A stretch of 22,496 nucleotides of DNA from Bacillota bacterium (GCA_017577895.1 PKQY01000033.1:1-22496), one strand, 5' to 3'; positions 1 to 6,891 are shown, counted from the first letter of the stretch. Notes: generated from the sequence alone by a model not told the origin. Numbers and translations are program-made.

Positions 1-479
1 GCCAGCGCCACACCACGATGGACGACGGCCACTTTTGCTTCCAGCTTTTCCGGGTCGCGGCTCAAGTCTTGCCACGCGTTCCAAAACTCGTTAAACACCC
101 GGTTCAAGCCGGTGCCGAATCCGTCGTCGGTGGCCCGGATTTCGTTGAAAATGACTTCCAGCTTCTCATACGTGTTCTGCTTGACGGTCCACTCGCCGAG
201 AAACCGGTTTTCGTTTCGGTATTGCAAGTCCAAAAACCGGTCCCGCAACCGGACGATGGCGTTCACATCGACGCCGGTCCCCAGCTGCCCCTTGGCCGTG
301 CTGCGGTTCATCCCGATGGCTTCCAAGGGCGGGGTCGTCACCATTTCGACCCGCTGCCGGGTATACCCGGGCGTATTGGCGTTGGATACGTTGTGTCCCG
401 TCGTATTGATGGCCGTTTGTTGCGCATACAAGGCCCGTTTGGCCAGTTCGATTCCGTGAAACGTCGAACGCATGTTCAT
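1..479 (-). CDS. flgK: Flagellar hook-associated protein 1 (FlgK), N-terminal part, cut by the window edge
   Basis: FlgK is secreted through the flagellar export apparatus and forms the hook-filament junction. About 159 N-terminal residues are visible, open at position 1. Residues near the start read MRSTFHGIELAKRALYAQQ, followed by the rod/hook family signature TGHNVSNANTPGYTRQRVEM and, further on, LGTGVDVNAIVRLRDRFLD and a YRNE stretch. This is the coiled-coil-forming N-terminal segment and D1 region known from FlgK. Two in-frame ATGs occur, at 479 and 473. The second gives the usual FlgK beginning, and neither has a strong Shine-Dalgarno. The gene follows flgN after 127 bases, as in the B. 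subtilis comF-flgM-flgN-flgK cluster, so it is probably the distal part of that operon. Identity is secure; the exact start is not. Confidence 0.93.
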   Translation of the reverse strand, partial: MNMRSTFHGIELAKRALYAQQTAINTTGHNVSNANTPGYTRQRVEMVTTPPLEAIGMNRSTAKGQLGTGVDVNAIVRLRDRFLDLQYRNENRFLGEWTVKQNTYEKLEVIFNEIRATDDGFGTGLNRVFNEFWNAWQDLSRDPEKLEAKVAVVHRGVAL

Positions 480-606
480 CACTCACTCATTTTAAAATCT
501 GGCCGGTCCTGCCAGTCTCAAAACCTGAAATCATCTTCCATGACTTGTCTGTTCCAGCTGTCTGCCGTCTGTCCGCCGGCTTGCACATTTGCTGTCCTGA
601 TTCGCG

Positions 607-1116
607 TCACACTTTCTGATCCAGCCAGGACAAACCGGTGCCCGAAGGGGGCTCGTCCATTTTCGCCTCGCGATTGTATAAGGTGCCCGTCTGTTCGGCG
701 GCCGCAAACAGTTCCATGCTGGCGCGGACAAACGCCAACCCTTGTTCCACCAGCATCCGGTTTTGCTCGTTCAATTGTTGCAATTGTTCCAACAACGAAC
801 GCAAACGTTCGGCCACCACCGTCAGCTTTTCCCGCTCGGGCTGCGGCAACACCGCCAACACCGCCTGAATCCCGGCATCGGCGCCCGCCTCACCCAGCAG
901 CCGCTGAACGGCCCGTTGCCGCCTCAATTCGAGGCGTTCCACCTGCCGAACGCGCTCCATCTCTTTTTCAACTAACTGCCGCAATTTTTGAATCTCGTTG
1001 CGCACCAACAAATCTTTTTTTTGCTGTCCCAGGTGCAGCAACTGTTCATGTTCCGCTACAAGCTCCATCATGATCGCCGTCAGCTGTTCCGCAGCATTCA
1101 CGAGCAGCGCCTCCAT
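607..1116 (-). CDS. flgN: FlgN-family flagellar export chaperone
   Basis: This is a 169-residue, mostly alpha-helical, charged protein with a long coiled-coil region (about residues 15-135, rich in Glu, Gln, Arg and Leu). It ends in SWLDQKV, like other FlgN C-termini. FlgN chaperones hold the hook-associated proteins FlgK and FlgL in the cytosol before export. Sequence conservation in FlgN is low, so the call rests on length, helical character and its position between flgM and flgK, which matches yvyG (flgN) of B. subtilis. It starts 6 bases after the flgM stop, so translation is probably coupled. The ATG at 1116 has only a weak AAGG site. A GTG at 1101 (five codons later) has GGAGG eight bases upstream and may be the true start. 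Confidence 0.82.
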   Translation of the reverse strand: MEALLVNAAEQLTAIMMELVAEHEQLLHLGQQKKDLLVRNEIQKLRQLVEKEMERVRQVERLELRRQRAVQRLLGEAGADAGIQAVLAVLPQPEREKLTVVAERLRSLLEQLQQLNEQNRMLVEQGLAFVRASMELFAAAEQTGTLYNREAKMDEPPSGTGLSWLDQKV

Positions 1117-1122
1117 CCAACC

Positions 1123-1452
1123 TTATGGCCGGCGGCTCAACGCCCGAAGCATTTTTTGCGCGACCAGTTCCGCAGGAACGTGATACGTCCCGGCTTGCAC
1201 CTGTTGGCGCAATGCTTCCAGCCGAGCCTGCCGCGACAATGAACTTGGCGTTCTGTCCGCCTGTCCCTGAAAAGCCGAATGGCTGATCACTTGGGCTTCC
1301 GGAGAAATTTCCAGCCGATCCTCCGCGTTGATCGGCTTCAAAGACTCCGAAACGCCCGCCCTGCGTTCATCCGGTTTCACCTGCTTGGAGGACGTCCGCC
1401 CGTTTTGTATTTGGTTGTAAGCCTGCATGGGGTTCCAATCGTGAATCCGCAC
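1123..1452 (-). CDS. flgM: Anti-sigma-28 factor FlgM
   Basis: FlgM binds and inhibits the flagellar sigma factor SigD until the hook-basal body is complete, then is exported. The 109-residue protein begins MRIHDWNPMQAYNQIQNG. It has a flexible polar N-terminal half and the conserved anti-sigma region at about residues 45-105, with DRLEISPEAQ and RLEALRQQVQAGTYHVP followed by AELVAQKML. I chose the GTG at 1452 because AAAGAGG sits about ten bases upstream and the resulting N-terminus resembles MKINQFG-type FlgM starts. A GTG four codons earlier would lie inside that ribosome binding site. The gene is followed closely by flgN. A SigD-like promoter candidate lies at 1502-1528, and a terminator separates flgM from yvyF, so flgM-flgN-flgK may form their own late transcription unit. 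Confidence 0.9.
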   Translation of the reverse strand: MRIHDWNPMQAYNQIQNGRTSSKQVKPDERRAGVSESLKPINAEDRLEISPEAQVISHSAFQGQADRTPSSLSRQARLEALRQQVQAGTYHVPAELVAQKMLRALSRRP

Positions 1453-1501
1453 GTTTGACGGCACCTCTTTCGTGTTCCAAGCAATCTCTTCCCTAATGGG
1501 A

Positions 1502-1528
1502 GTTTCGGATCAATACAAGATTTGTTAA
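1502..1528 (-). promoter_or_regulatory. Candidate SigD-type promoter for flgM-flgN-flgK
   Basis: On the minus strand TTAA is followed after 15 bases by TCCGAAAC. The SigD consensus is TAAA, 15 bases, GCCGATAA. The spacing is exact, the CCGA core is present and the remaining positions are partial. The predicted start would be near 1495, about 43 bases before the flgM GTG. B. subtilis flgM has a SigD promoter in the same place, which supports the reading, but the match is imperfect. Confidence 0.38.
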
Positions 1529-1540
1529 CATCCCGATATA

Positions 1541-1571
1541 ACGAAAAAACGTCTTTTGAGAGACGTTTTCC
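1541..1571 (-). terminator. Rho-independent terminator after yvyF
   Basis: AAAACGTCT (1546-1554) pairs with AGACGTTTT (1561-1569) across a six-base loop. Read on the minus strand the hairpin runs into TTTTTTCG. It lies about 25 bases after the yvyF stop and probably ends or attenuates the yvyF transcript before flgM. Confidence 0.65.
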
Positions 1572-1594
1572 AAGAATTTCGCTGCCGCGCTTGC

Positions 1595-2023
1595 TTATTC
1601 ATCCATTTGCTGTTGCCGCCGCTCCCAAATGACGAACCCTCTTGTCGGTCCCCACGGGCGGGGCGATTCCGGCTCTTCATTCGTCTCATCGGTCAACTGG
1701 CTAAACTCTTGAAACAATTCCTTTTTGCACACATTGCAAAACCGGCCTTTTTTGATGCGGCGGCCGCACCGTTCACAGCTGTAATCGAGATGCTCTCCGC
1801 GGGCAAACTGAAAGCGCCCTTCTTTGACAAACTCTTCAATCTGCTTAATGCTCACGCCGGTGCCCTCATGAATCTCTATCACCGTCGCACCCGGGTGATC
1901 CCGCAAATAATCGTGACACTTCAAAAATTCTTGTTCAATTTCTTGGACGCAACGCGGACAAATATCTTTAGCCACCCGCACAAACACCCTCTGACACCGC
2001 CGACAATGGACGAGGTCTTCCAT
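1595..2023 (-). CDS. yvyF: Flagellar operon protein YvyF (zinc-ribbon/HTH, TIGR03826 family)
   Basis: The 142-residue protein has two Cys4 clusters: C7-C10 with C22-C25, and C83-C86 with C96-C99. Between them lies a helix-turn-helix-like segment (about residues 46-70, TVIEIHEGTGVSIKQIEEF). This matches the YvyF family that sits between comFC and flgM in B. subtilis and relatives, reported as a regulator of flagellar gene expression or FlgM. It is probably cytoplasmic and binds nucleic acid or protein. The ATG at 2023 was preferred over a GTG at 2032 because the GGGTGG-type ribosome binding site sits five bases before it and would overlap the GTG. The gene has a good SigA-type promoter (2117-2145) and its own terminator. 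Confidence 0.88.
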   Translation of the reverse strand: MEDLVHCRRCQRVFVRVAKDICPRCVQEIEQEFLKCHDYLRDHPGATVIEIHEGTGVSIKQIEEFVKEGRFQFARGEHLDYSCERCGRRIKKGRFCNVCKKELFQEFSQLTDETNEEPESPRPWGPTRGFVIWERRQQQMDE

Positions 2024-2116
2024 CTTTCCCACCCTTTCTCAGCCCAACCGCCGATTGTGCCTTCGCCGCCGCAAAAAATTTGTCCGACACGCGCTTTTTT
2101 GTCCTAGTTATTTTTA

Positions 2117-2145
2117 AGTATACGATCAACCACTGCCGTTGTCAG
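2117..2145 (-). promoter_or_regulatory. SigA-type promoter for yvyF
   Basis: On the minus strand CTGACA (2140-2145) and TATACT (2117-2122) are separated by exactly 17 bases, one mismatch each from TTGACA and TATAAT. Transcription would start near 2110, giving a leader of about 87 bases before the yvyF ATG. It lies just after the comF stop, so yvyF can be expressed independently of comF. Confidence 0.6.
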
Positions 2146-2193
2146 CCGAAATTTTCCTATTCTTTTACGGGCCAGAGTTACACGCGGCCGGGG

Positions 2194-4893
2194 TTACGCC
2201 CGGGCCAACGTCAGACTGACCACCCGTCGGGCACCGGCCTGACACAGCTGACGGGCGCACGCTTCCAACGTGCTGCCGGTCGTGTAAATGTCATCGACCA
2301 GCAAAATGTGTTTCCCGGCCAACTGCTTTTCCCCGCCTGGCGCCAGACGAAACACGCCGTCCACCGTCCGCAATCGTTCCGCGCGGCTTTGCCCGCTTTG
2401 GCGCACCGCGGCACTGACCCGCTGGAGGCGTTCGGCCACCGGCACGCCCAACCGTTCTGCCAGTTCGCACGCCAACACTTGCGCATGATTGAACCCTCTC
2501 TCTTTCAACACCGCCGGGTGCATCGGCACGTACACGATTTCATCGGGCACCCCCAATTCGTCCCGATGACAGCGCCAGCCATACGCCAGCATCTCCCCCC
2601 ACAGCGGCTCCATCGAGCGGCGTCCGCCGTACTTATAGGCGTGCCACTGTTTCCGCAACTCGCCGCGGTATACGGCCACGCTGCGGTTGCCGAACAGCGC
2701 CGCCCCGGCGGCCACCCAACGCCGGCAATCCCAGCACAACTCACCGTCTCCGTACCGTCCGGCAGAGAAATCCGACAACACTGCCGGCCCCTGGGGCCTT
2801 GACGCCATCCGGAACACATACGGCATCCGGGACGTGGACTCCATTCGCGAGTTTCCGTTCTCCCGTCGCTGCTTCTCTTCCCTCTGCGGCCAATCGGTGG
2901 TTTGCAAATGCGACTGTCCTTCATCCGTCGCAAGATTTGAAGCATCATCGAGTGAATCCTCATCGAGCAGCCGTCCACAGCGCGGACATAACTGGACATC
3001 GCCGGTCAGCCAGACGAATTGGGCAAGGCAGCGGCCACAAAGGGTCGTTCCGGGCTTGTCCGGTATCCAACGGCTCACAACGCCTCTTTCCCAGTCGACC
3101 GCCTGAAACGCAGGCCGGTTGCAAAACACGCACCGCTCCGGCTCGCCGTTCAACCAACGCAAAAGCGATTGCAACACAGTCTGCCAAGGGAATCGGACAG
3201 CAACGCCCCCGGCCGGAGCGGGGTCTCTCCGTCGAACATGGCTCCGTCGAACATTTCCCCGTTGAGTATCGCGCTGTCCTCCCGGCGACAACACTTGTGA
3301 CCGCGCCGGTGACCGTTCCTTCTCGGTCAACCGCCTGTCTTTCAACAGCCGCTCTTTTAACAACCCCTCTCCTGCCTGACGGTTCATCGCCGCAATTTGC
3401 CGGCGCGCCTGCTCCATGGCCTCGGTCTTGGATTCCGCGCAAAACCACACTTCTCCCGTCGGAAACGCCGCATCGCGGCCGGCCCGGCCGGCGATTTGCA
3501 CCAATCCCGCCGCATCGAACACGGCCGCATCGGCCATCAAGACGAGCACGTGGCAGCGGGAAATGGTCACGCCCCGCTCCAAAATCGTCGTCGTCACCAG
3601 CACGTGCAGCCGACCGTCGCGAAACGCCGCCACCTTCTCCTGCCGGTGTTCATCTTCCGCGTGGGTTCCGTCGATACGGGAAGCCCATTCGGCGTACTGC
3701 CGCCGCCACCAACCGACGACCAGCGGCACATCGTCCACTCGCGGCACAAAGATGAGCAGCCGTCCCTCCGTCTGACGCACCACTTGAACCAGCTCGTCCA
3801 ACGCAGGCACCGGCACGCCTTCCAGCAACTTCTGACGCAACCGTCTTACCGGCTCCCAACGCGGCACTGGCAACGGATGGCCATGGTGCCGTTGGGGGAT
3901 CATCACCGACCGCACTTCGCCGCGGAAAACCCGCTGAAGCAAATCATCCGGCGGCGTGGCCGTCAAATAAAGGAGACGCCCGCCGTGGGCCAAAGCACCG
4001 GCCACTGCTCGCGGCAACAAGGGCTCATGATGAAATGGAAACGCATCCACTTCGTCCACCACGAGTAGACCAAACGCCCGGCGAAAACGGAGCGCCTGAT
4101 GGGCCGTCATCACCATCAACGGCGCCATGGCCCACCGGTCCGGGGCCCCGGCGTACAACGCCGCCACTGGCACGTTCGGAAACGCTTGTCCCATCCGTGG
4201 AAAAAGCTCCAGCACCACATCCCGCCGGGGTGTGACGACGCCGACCCGCAGGCCGCGCCGCAAGGCTTCCGCGATGGCGGGAAACGTCATTTCCGTCTTC
4301 CCGGCGCCGGTCACTGCGTGAATGAGCAGTTCCTTCTCGGGCCACTCGCCCCGCACCAATTGAACGGCCATTTCCGCCGCCTGTCGCTGAAACAACGTGA
4401 GCGTACTGTCCCACAAGAGCGCTGGCTCAAAAGCCCCATGCACCGGCTCGACCAACACCGGCACCTGCTCCGGCGTCCCCCGGCCCATGACCAGTTCCGT
4501 ACAAGAACGGCAACGGCCCATGGACAAGCAAGCCTCGCACGTGGCACACATCTGCCCGCACGACTGGCATGGGCGGACAAAAAAGCGGGTTTCCTCCCCG
4601 CACCGGCGGCAAAGATACTGTCCCTTCCCGCGATACCGACCTTTTCCGCCGCCCTGGGCGATCACCCCCGGCGCGACTTCCACCGCCCCAGTCTGTCGCA
4701 ACCGGTCCACGTGCCGCCGAATGTCTTCCTCCGGAACCGCCCAGCCATGCTCCCGCACCGCCCGGCACAATTCCTCCCACAACAGTGCCCGGCCCGGCAA
4801 AAACGATACCAACCAATTCCCGAAATCGCTGTATTCCACCGACTTCACCCCGCCAAGCGGACAGCAACGCACTTCGTCCACTCGTACCGGCAT
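2194..4893 (-). CDS. comFA-comFC: ComFA-ComFC fusion: competence DNA-uptake helicase joined to phosphoribosyltransferase-like ComFC
   Basis: This is a single uninterrupted 899-residue reading frame. Residues 95-131 carry the ComFA zinc-binding Cys cluster (CRRCG, CQSCG, CATCEAC, CRSC). Residues about 150-510 form the superfamily 2 helicase: Walker A AVTGAGKTE (193-201), Walker B/motif II DEVDAF (280-285), motif III TATPP (311-315), HAEDEHR (411-417) and motif VI QIAGRAGR (466-473). A basic low-complexity linker (about 511-571) follows. ComFC comes next, with four CxxC pairs starting at 588, 619, 636 and 720 and the PRPP-loop signature ILLVDDIYTTGSTLE near 863-877. ComFA drives single-stranded DNA translocation during transformation and ComFC is its partner. 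The ATG at 4893 lies four bases after the stop of the upstream gene; a longer frame to 4980 would overlap that gene by 83 bases. No comFB is seen. In B. subtilis these proteins are separate. Confidence 0.92.
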   Translation of the reverse strand: MPVRVDEVRCCPLGGVKSVEYSDFGNWLVSFLPGRALLWEELCRAVREHGWAVPEEDIRRHVDRLRQTGAVEVAPGVIAQGGGKGRYRGKGQYLCRRCGEETRFFVRPCQSCGQMCATCEACLSMGRCRSCTELVMGRGTPEQVPVLVEPVHGAFEPALLWDSTLTLFQRQAAEMAVQLVRGEWPEKELLIHAVTGAGKTEMTFPAIAEALRRGLRVGVVTPRRDVVLELFPRMGQAFPNVPVAALYAGAPDRWAMAPLMVMTAHQALRFRRAFGLLVVDEVDAFPFHHEPLLPRAVAGALAHGGRLLYLTATPPDDLLQRVFRGEVRSVMIPQRHHGHPLPVPRWEPVRRLRQKLLEGVPVPALDELVQVVRQTEGRLLIFVPRVDDVPLVVGWWRRQYAEWASRIDGTHAEDEHRQEKVAAFRDGRLHVLVTTTILERGVTISRCHVLVLMADAAVFDAAGLVQIAGRAGRDAAFPTGEVWFCAESKTEAMEQARRQIAAMNRQAGEGLLKERLLKDRRLTEKERSPARSQVLSPGGQRDTQRGNVRRSHVRRRDPAPAGGVAVRFPWQTVLQSLLRWLNGEPERCVFCNRPAFQAVDWERGVVSRWIPDKPGTTLCGRCLAQFVWLTGDVQLCPRCGRLLDEDSLDDASNLATDEGQSHLQTTDWPQREEKQRRENGNSRMESTSRMPYVFRMASRPQGPAVLSDFSAGRYGDGELCWDCRRWVAAGAALFGNRSVAVYRGELRKQWHAYKYGGRRSMEPLWGEMLAYGWRCHRDELGVPDEIVYVPMHPAVLKERGFNHAQVLACELAERLGVPVAERLQRVSAAVRQSGQSRAERLRTVDGVFRLAPGGEKQLAGKHILLVDDIYTTGSTLEACARQLCQAGARRVVSLTLARA
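3227..3256. repeat. Imperfect 15-bp tandem duplication in the ComFA-ComFC linker
   Basis: CTCCGTCGAACATGG (3227-3241) is followed directly by CTCCGTCGAACATTT (3242-3256), 13 of 15 identical. On the coding strand it encodes the doubled peptide NVRRS-HVRRR. It keeps frame, so the linker seems to have grown by in-frame duplication. Confidence 0.7.
3361..3373 (-). promoter_or_regulatory. Possible internal ribosome binding site and TTG start at the ComFA/ComFC junction
   Basis: Inside the fused gene, AGGAG (3369-3373, minus strand) lies five bases before an in-frame TTG (3361-3363). This falls just after the last ComFA helicase residues. Initiation here would give a roughly 389-residue ComFC with an N-terminal basic tail. 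It may be a remnant of the ancestral comFC start or a working internal start. It could also be chance in purine-rich coding sequence. Confidence 0.3.
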
Positions 4894-4897
4894 TATA

Positions 4898-5386
4898 TCA
4901 CCGTTTTCCGAAGAGTGCGACACCAATTGGACGAACGACTCGTAAATCCAACAACACGGCGGAGTGCAATGGCGAGCCATTCATGCCTTCCGCAACGGCA
5001 TGCCGTCCTTCTCCAATAGCAGCATAGTTTTCACTAGCGGCACACAGTCCTTCACTGATGACATACTGCTCTTCCTCGTTTGTATGATGCCATTCCCCAG
5101 CGATCCGCTCCACAATGGACCTCGTGTCGTCACTGGATTGCTCGTCCCGCCAAACAATCCGGTAATCCCTCCCGGTCCATTTCGCCTCCCAACGGATGCG
5201 ACGCAGCCAATACTCTACATGTTCGGCGCTTTGTGACGTCCACAGGACATAATAAGTAGGCCGATGCGGCCGCGCTTCCAACCGGAAGAGCCGCCGGAAG
5301 ACGGCCGTCACGACATGGGATACACCGTACAGGGCCAGCCCGCCGACGAGCCATTCCAGCCAAAAGGGTAAACCGCCTGTCACCAT
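4898..5386 (-). CDS. Small membrane-anchored protein with a glycosyltransferase-2-like fragment, upstream of comF
   Basis: I do not recognise this 162-residue protein as a named family. Residues about 8-28 form one hydrophobic helix (FWLEWLVGGLALYGVSHVV) followed by the basic RRLFRLEARPHR, predicting a single N-terminal anchor with the rest in the cytoplasm. Residues about 45-100 contain SQSAEHVEYWLRRI and later DEQSSDDTRSIVERI. These resemble the first beta-alpha units of GT-A glycosyltransferases (NEExxIxxxLxxL, then DDGSTDDT). The later DxD and the acceptor half are absent, so enzyme activity is doubtful. The ATG at 5386 has GGAGG eight bases upstream. Its TGA stop is four bases before the comFA ATG, so the two genes are almost certainly cotranscribed and translationally coupled. 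A role linked to competence is an inference from position only. Confidence 0.72.
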   Translation of the reverse strand: MVTGGLPFWLEWLVGGLALYGVSHVVTAVFRRLFRLEARPHRPTYYVLWTSQSAEHVEYWLRRIRWEAKWTGRDYRIVWRDEQSSDDTRSIVERIAGEWHHTNEEEQYVISEGLCAASENYAAIGEGRHAVAEGMNGSPLHSAVLLDLRVVRPIGVALFGKR

Positions 5387-5488
5387 CCCGGATCCCTCCG
5401 CAGTGCCAACCGTGCTGCACTTGATACTGCACTATATGAACGCGGTCGACAAACGGTGAAAATGACGCAGCAGCGGTGAGTATCCGAG

Positions 5489-5537
5489 GCTTAGGGCTTA
5501 GGGCTAAGGGCAGAAGGCTAAGAGCTAAGCGCTCAAG
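5489..5537. repeat. Heptanucleotide tandem array, seven units
   Basis: Seven consecutive 7-base units start at 5489, 5496, 5503, 5510, 5517, 5524 and 5531: GCTTAGG, GCTTAGG, GCTAAGG, GCAGAAG, GCTAAGA, GCTAAGC, GCTCAAG. The consensus is about GCTAAGG. GCTTAG and GCTAAG units can pair with each other, so a transcript could fold. The array lies in the 227-base gap between metK and the 162-residue gene. Confidence 0.75.
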
Positions 5538-5544
5538 CATTCGA

Positions 5545-5582
5545 GAACATCAAAAGCGGCCTTCCAGCTCGGAAGGCCGCTT
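5545..5582 (-). terminator. Rho-independent terminator after metK
   Basis: A perfect 12-base stem, AAGCGGCCTTCC (5554-5565) with GGAAGGCCGCTT (5571-5582), has a five-base loop. It is followed on the minus strand by TTTTGATGTT. It begins about 30 bases after the metK stop. Confidence 0.88.
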
Positions 5583-5613
5583 CCGTCGAGGACAGCCGCT
5601 CGTGTTTTACCCG

Positions 5614-6825
5614 TCATTCGACCGGCAATCCGGCTTCGTCGCGAAGCAATGCTGCTTTGTCGGTCCGCTCCCAGGGCAAGTCCAAATCCGTCCGGCCAAA
5701 GTGACCGTAAGCCGCCGTCGGCAAGTAAATGGGCCGACGCAAATCCAAGTCTCGGATGATGGCTGCCGGACGCAAATCGAAATGGCGCTGCACCAACTGG
5801 GCCAAAAACTCGTCGTCCACTTTCCCCGTGCCAAACGTGTCGACCCGAATGGACACCGGCCGCGCCACACCGATGGCATAGGCCACCTGGACTTCACATT
5901 TGTCGGCCAATCCGGCGGCGACGATGTTTTTCGCCACATACCGGGCCGCATACGCTCCTGAACGGTCCACCTTGGTCGGGTCTTTGCCGGAAAACGCCCC
6001 ACCGCCGTGCCGAGCATAACCACCGTACGTGTCGACGATGATCTTCCGGCCCGTCAACCCCGTGTCCCCTTGCGGGCCGCCGATCACAAACCGGCCCGTC
6101 GGGTTGATGAAGTACCGGGTCCGCTCGTCCAACAAATGGGCGGGCACGATGGGCGCCACCACCTGCTCCAGCATGTCTTTGCGAATCTCGTCCAAACCGA
6201 CTTCCGGGTGGTGTTGCGTGGAAATGACAATCGTATCCACCCGCACCGGCCGGTCCCCTTCGTATTCGATGGTCACCTGTGTCTTGGCATCGGGGCGCAA
6301 ATACGGAATTTGGCCGCTCTTGCGCAATTCCGCCAGACGGCGGGCCAATCGGTGGGCCAGCGAGATGGGCAGCGGCATCAGTTCCGGCGTTTCATTGCAG
6401 GCAAAACCGAACATGATCCCTTGGTCCCCGGCGCCGATGGCCTCGATGTCGTCGTCATCCATTTCGCCCATCCGCGCTTCGTACGCCTTGTTCACTCCTT
6501 GGGCAATATCCGGCGATTGCTCGTCGATGGTCGTGATCACGCCGCACGTGTCGGCATCAAATCCGTATTTGGCTCTCGTATACCCGATGTTCCGAATCGT
6601 GTCCCGCACCACCCGGGGAATGTCGACGTAACAATCGGCGGTAATCTCTCCGGACACGACCACCAACCCGGTCGTGGCCATCACTTCACAGGCGACCCGG
6701 GCGTAAGGGTCTTTTTCCAAAAATGCGTCCAACAGCGCGTCGGAGATTTGGTCGCACACTTTGTCCGGATGCCCTTCCGAGACCGACTCCGATGTAAACA
6801 GGCGGCGGTTCTGCGATGCGCACAT
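5614..6825 (-). CDS. metK: S-adenosylmethionine synthetase
   Basis: MetK makes S-adenosylmethionine from methionine and ATP, a cytosolic homotetrameric enzyme needing Mg2+ and K+. The 403-residue length is normal for the family. The N-terminal signature is RLFTSESVSEGHPDKVCDQ (residues 8-26). The two PROSITE-type motifs are intact: GAGDQG at 131-136 and GGGAFSGKD at 274-282, the phosphate-binding loop. The C-terminal FGRTDLDLPWE is also typical. An ATG at 6825 and a GTG directly before it share the GGAGG site at about 6835-6840; I prefer the ATG. A strong SigA-type promoter (6863-6891) and a strong terminator (5554-5582) make it a single-gene unit. No SAM riboswitch is visible in the short leader, unlike many Firmicute metK genes. 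Confidence 0.98.
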   Translation of the reverse strand: MCASQNRRLFTSESVSEGHPDKVCDQISDALLDAFLEKDPYARVACEVMATTGLVVVSGEITADCYVDIPRVVRDTIRNIGYTRAKYGFDADTCGVITTIDEQSPDIAQGVNKAYEARMGEMDDDDIEAIGAGDQGIMFGFACNETPELMPLPISLAHRLARRLAELRKSGQIPYLRPDAKTQVTIEYEGDRPVRVDTIVISTQHHPEVGLDEIRKDMLEQVVAPIVPAHLLDERTRYFINPTGRFVIGGPQGDTGLTGRKIIVDTYGGYARHGGGAFSGKDPTKVDRSGAYAARYVAKNIVAAGLADKCEVQVAYAIGVARPVSIRVDTFGTGKVDDEFLAQLVQRHFDLRPAAIIRDLDLRRPIYLPTAAYGHFGRTDLDLPWERTDKAALLRDEAGLPVE

Positions 6826-6862
6826 CACTCGTACCCTCCCTTTCCCCTATCAAACGATGATC

Positions 6863-6891
6863 ATATTACCCCTTCCCGCATACCGTGTCAA
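6863..6891 (-). promoter_or_regulatory. SigA-type promoter for metK
   Basis: Perfect TTGACA (6886-6891) and TAATAT (6863-6868) lie 17 bases apart on the minus strand. The predicted start is near 6856, leaving a leader of about 30 bases, too short for a SAM riboswitch. It sits in the divergent metK/motA gap. A plus-strand TACAAT at 6964-6969 is the only candidate -10 for motA, and it lacks a good -35. Confidence 0.72.

Noticed and set aside
4894..4980. Longer N-terminus of ComFA beginning at 4980
   Set aside because: It would overlap the upstream gene by 83 bases. The added residues do not resemble ComFA, and the ATG at 4893 lies four bases after the upstream stop, fitting translational coupling.
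2799..5019. Several plus-strand frames of 180-320 codons opposite the comF gene
   Set aside because: They lie antisense to the conserved helicase frame, have Arg/Pro/Ser-rich composition and no ribosome binding sites or domains.
5440..5470. ComK box upstream of the 162-residue gene and comF
   Set aside because: AAAC and AAAAT tracts are present but not in the AAAA-N5-TTTT arrangement needed for ComK half-sites.
5489..5537. CRISPR-like array
   Set aside because: The units are only seven bases long and directly abutting, with no spacers, and no cas genes are present.
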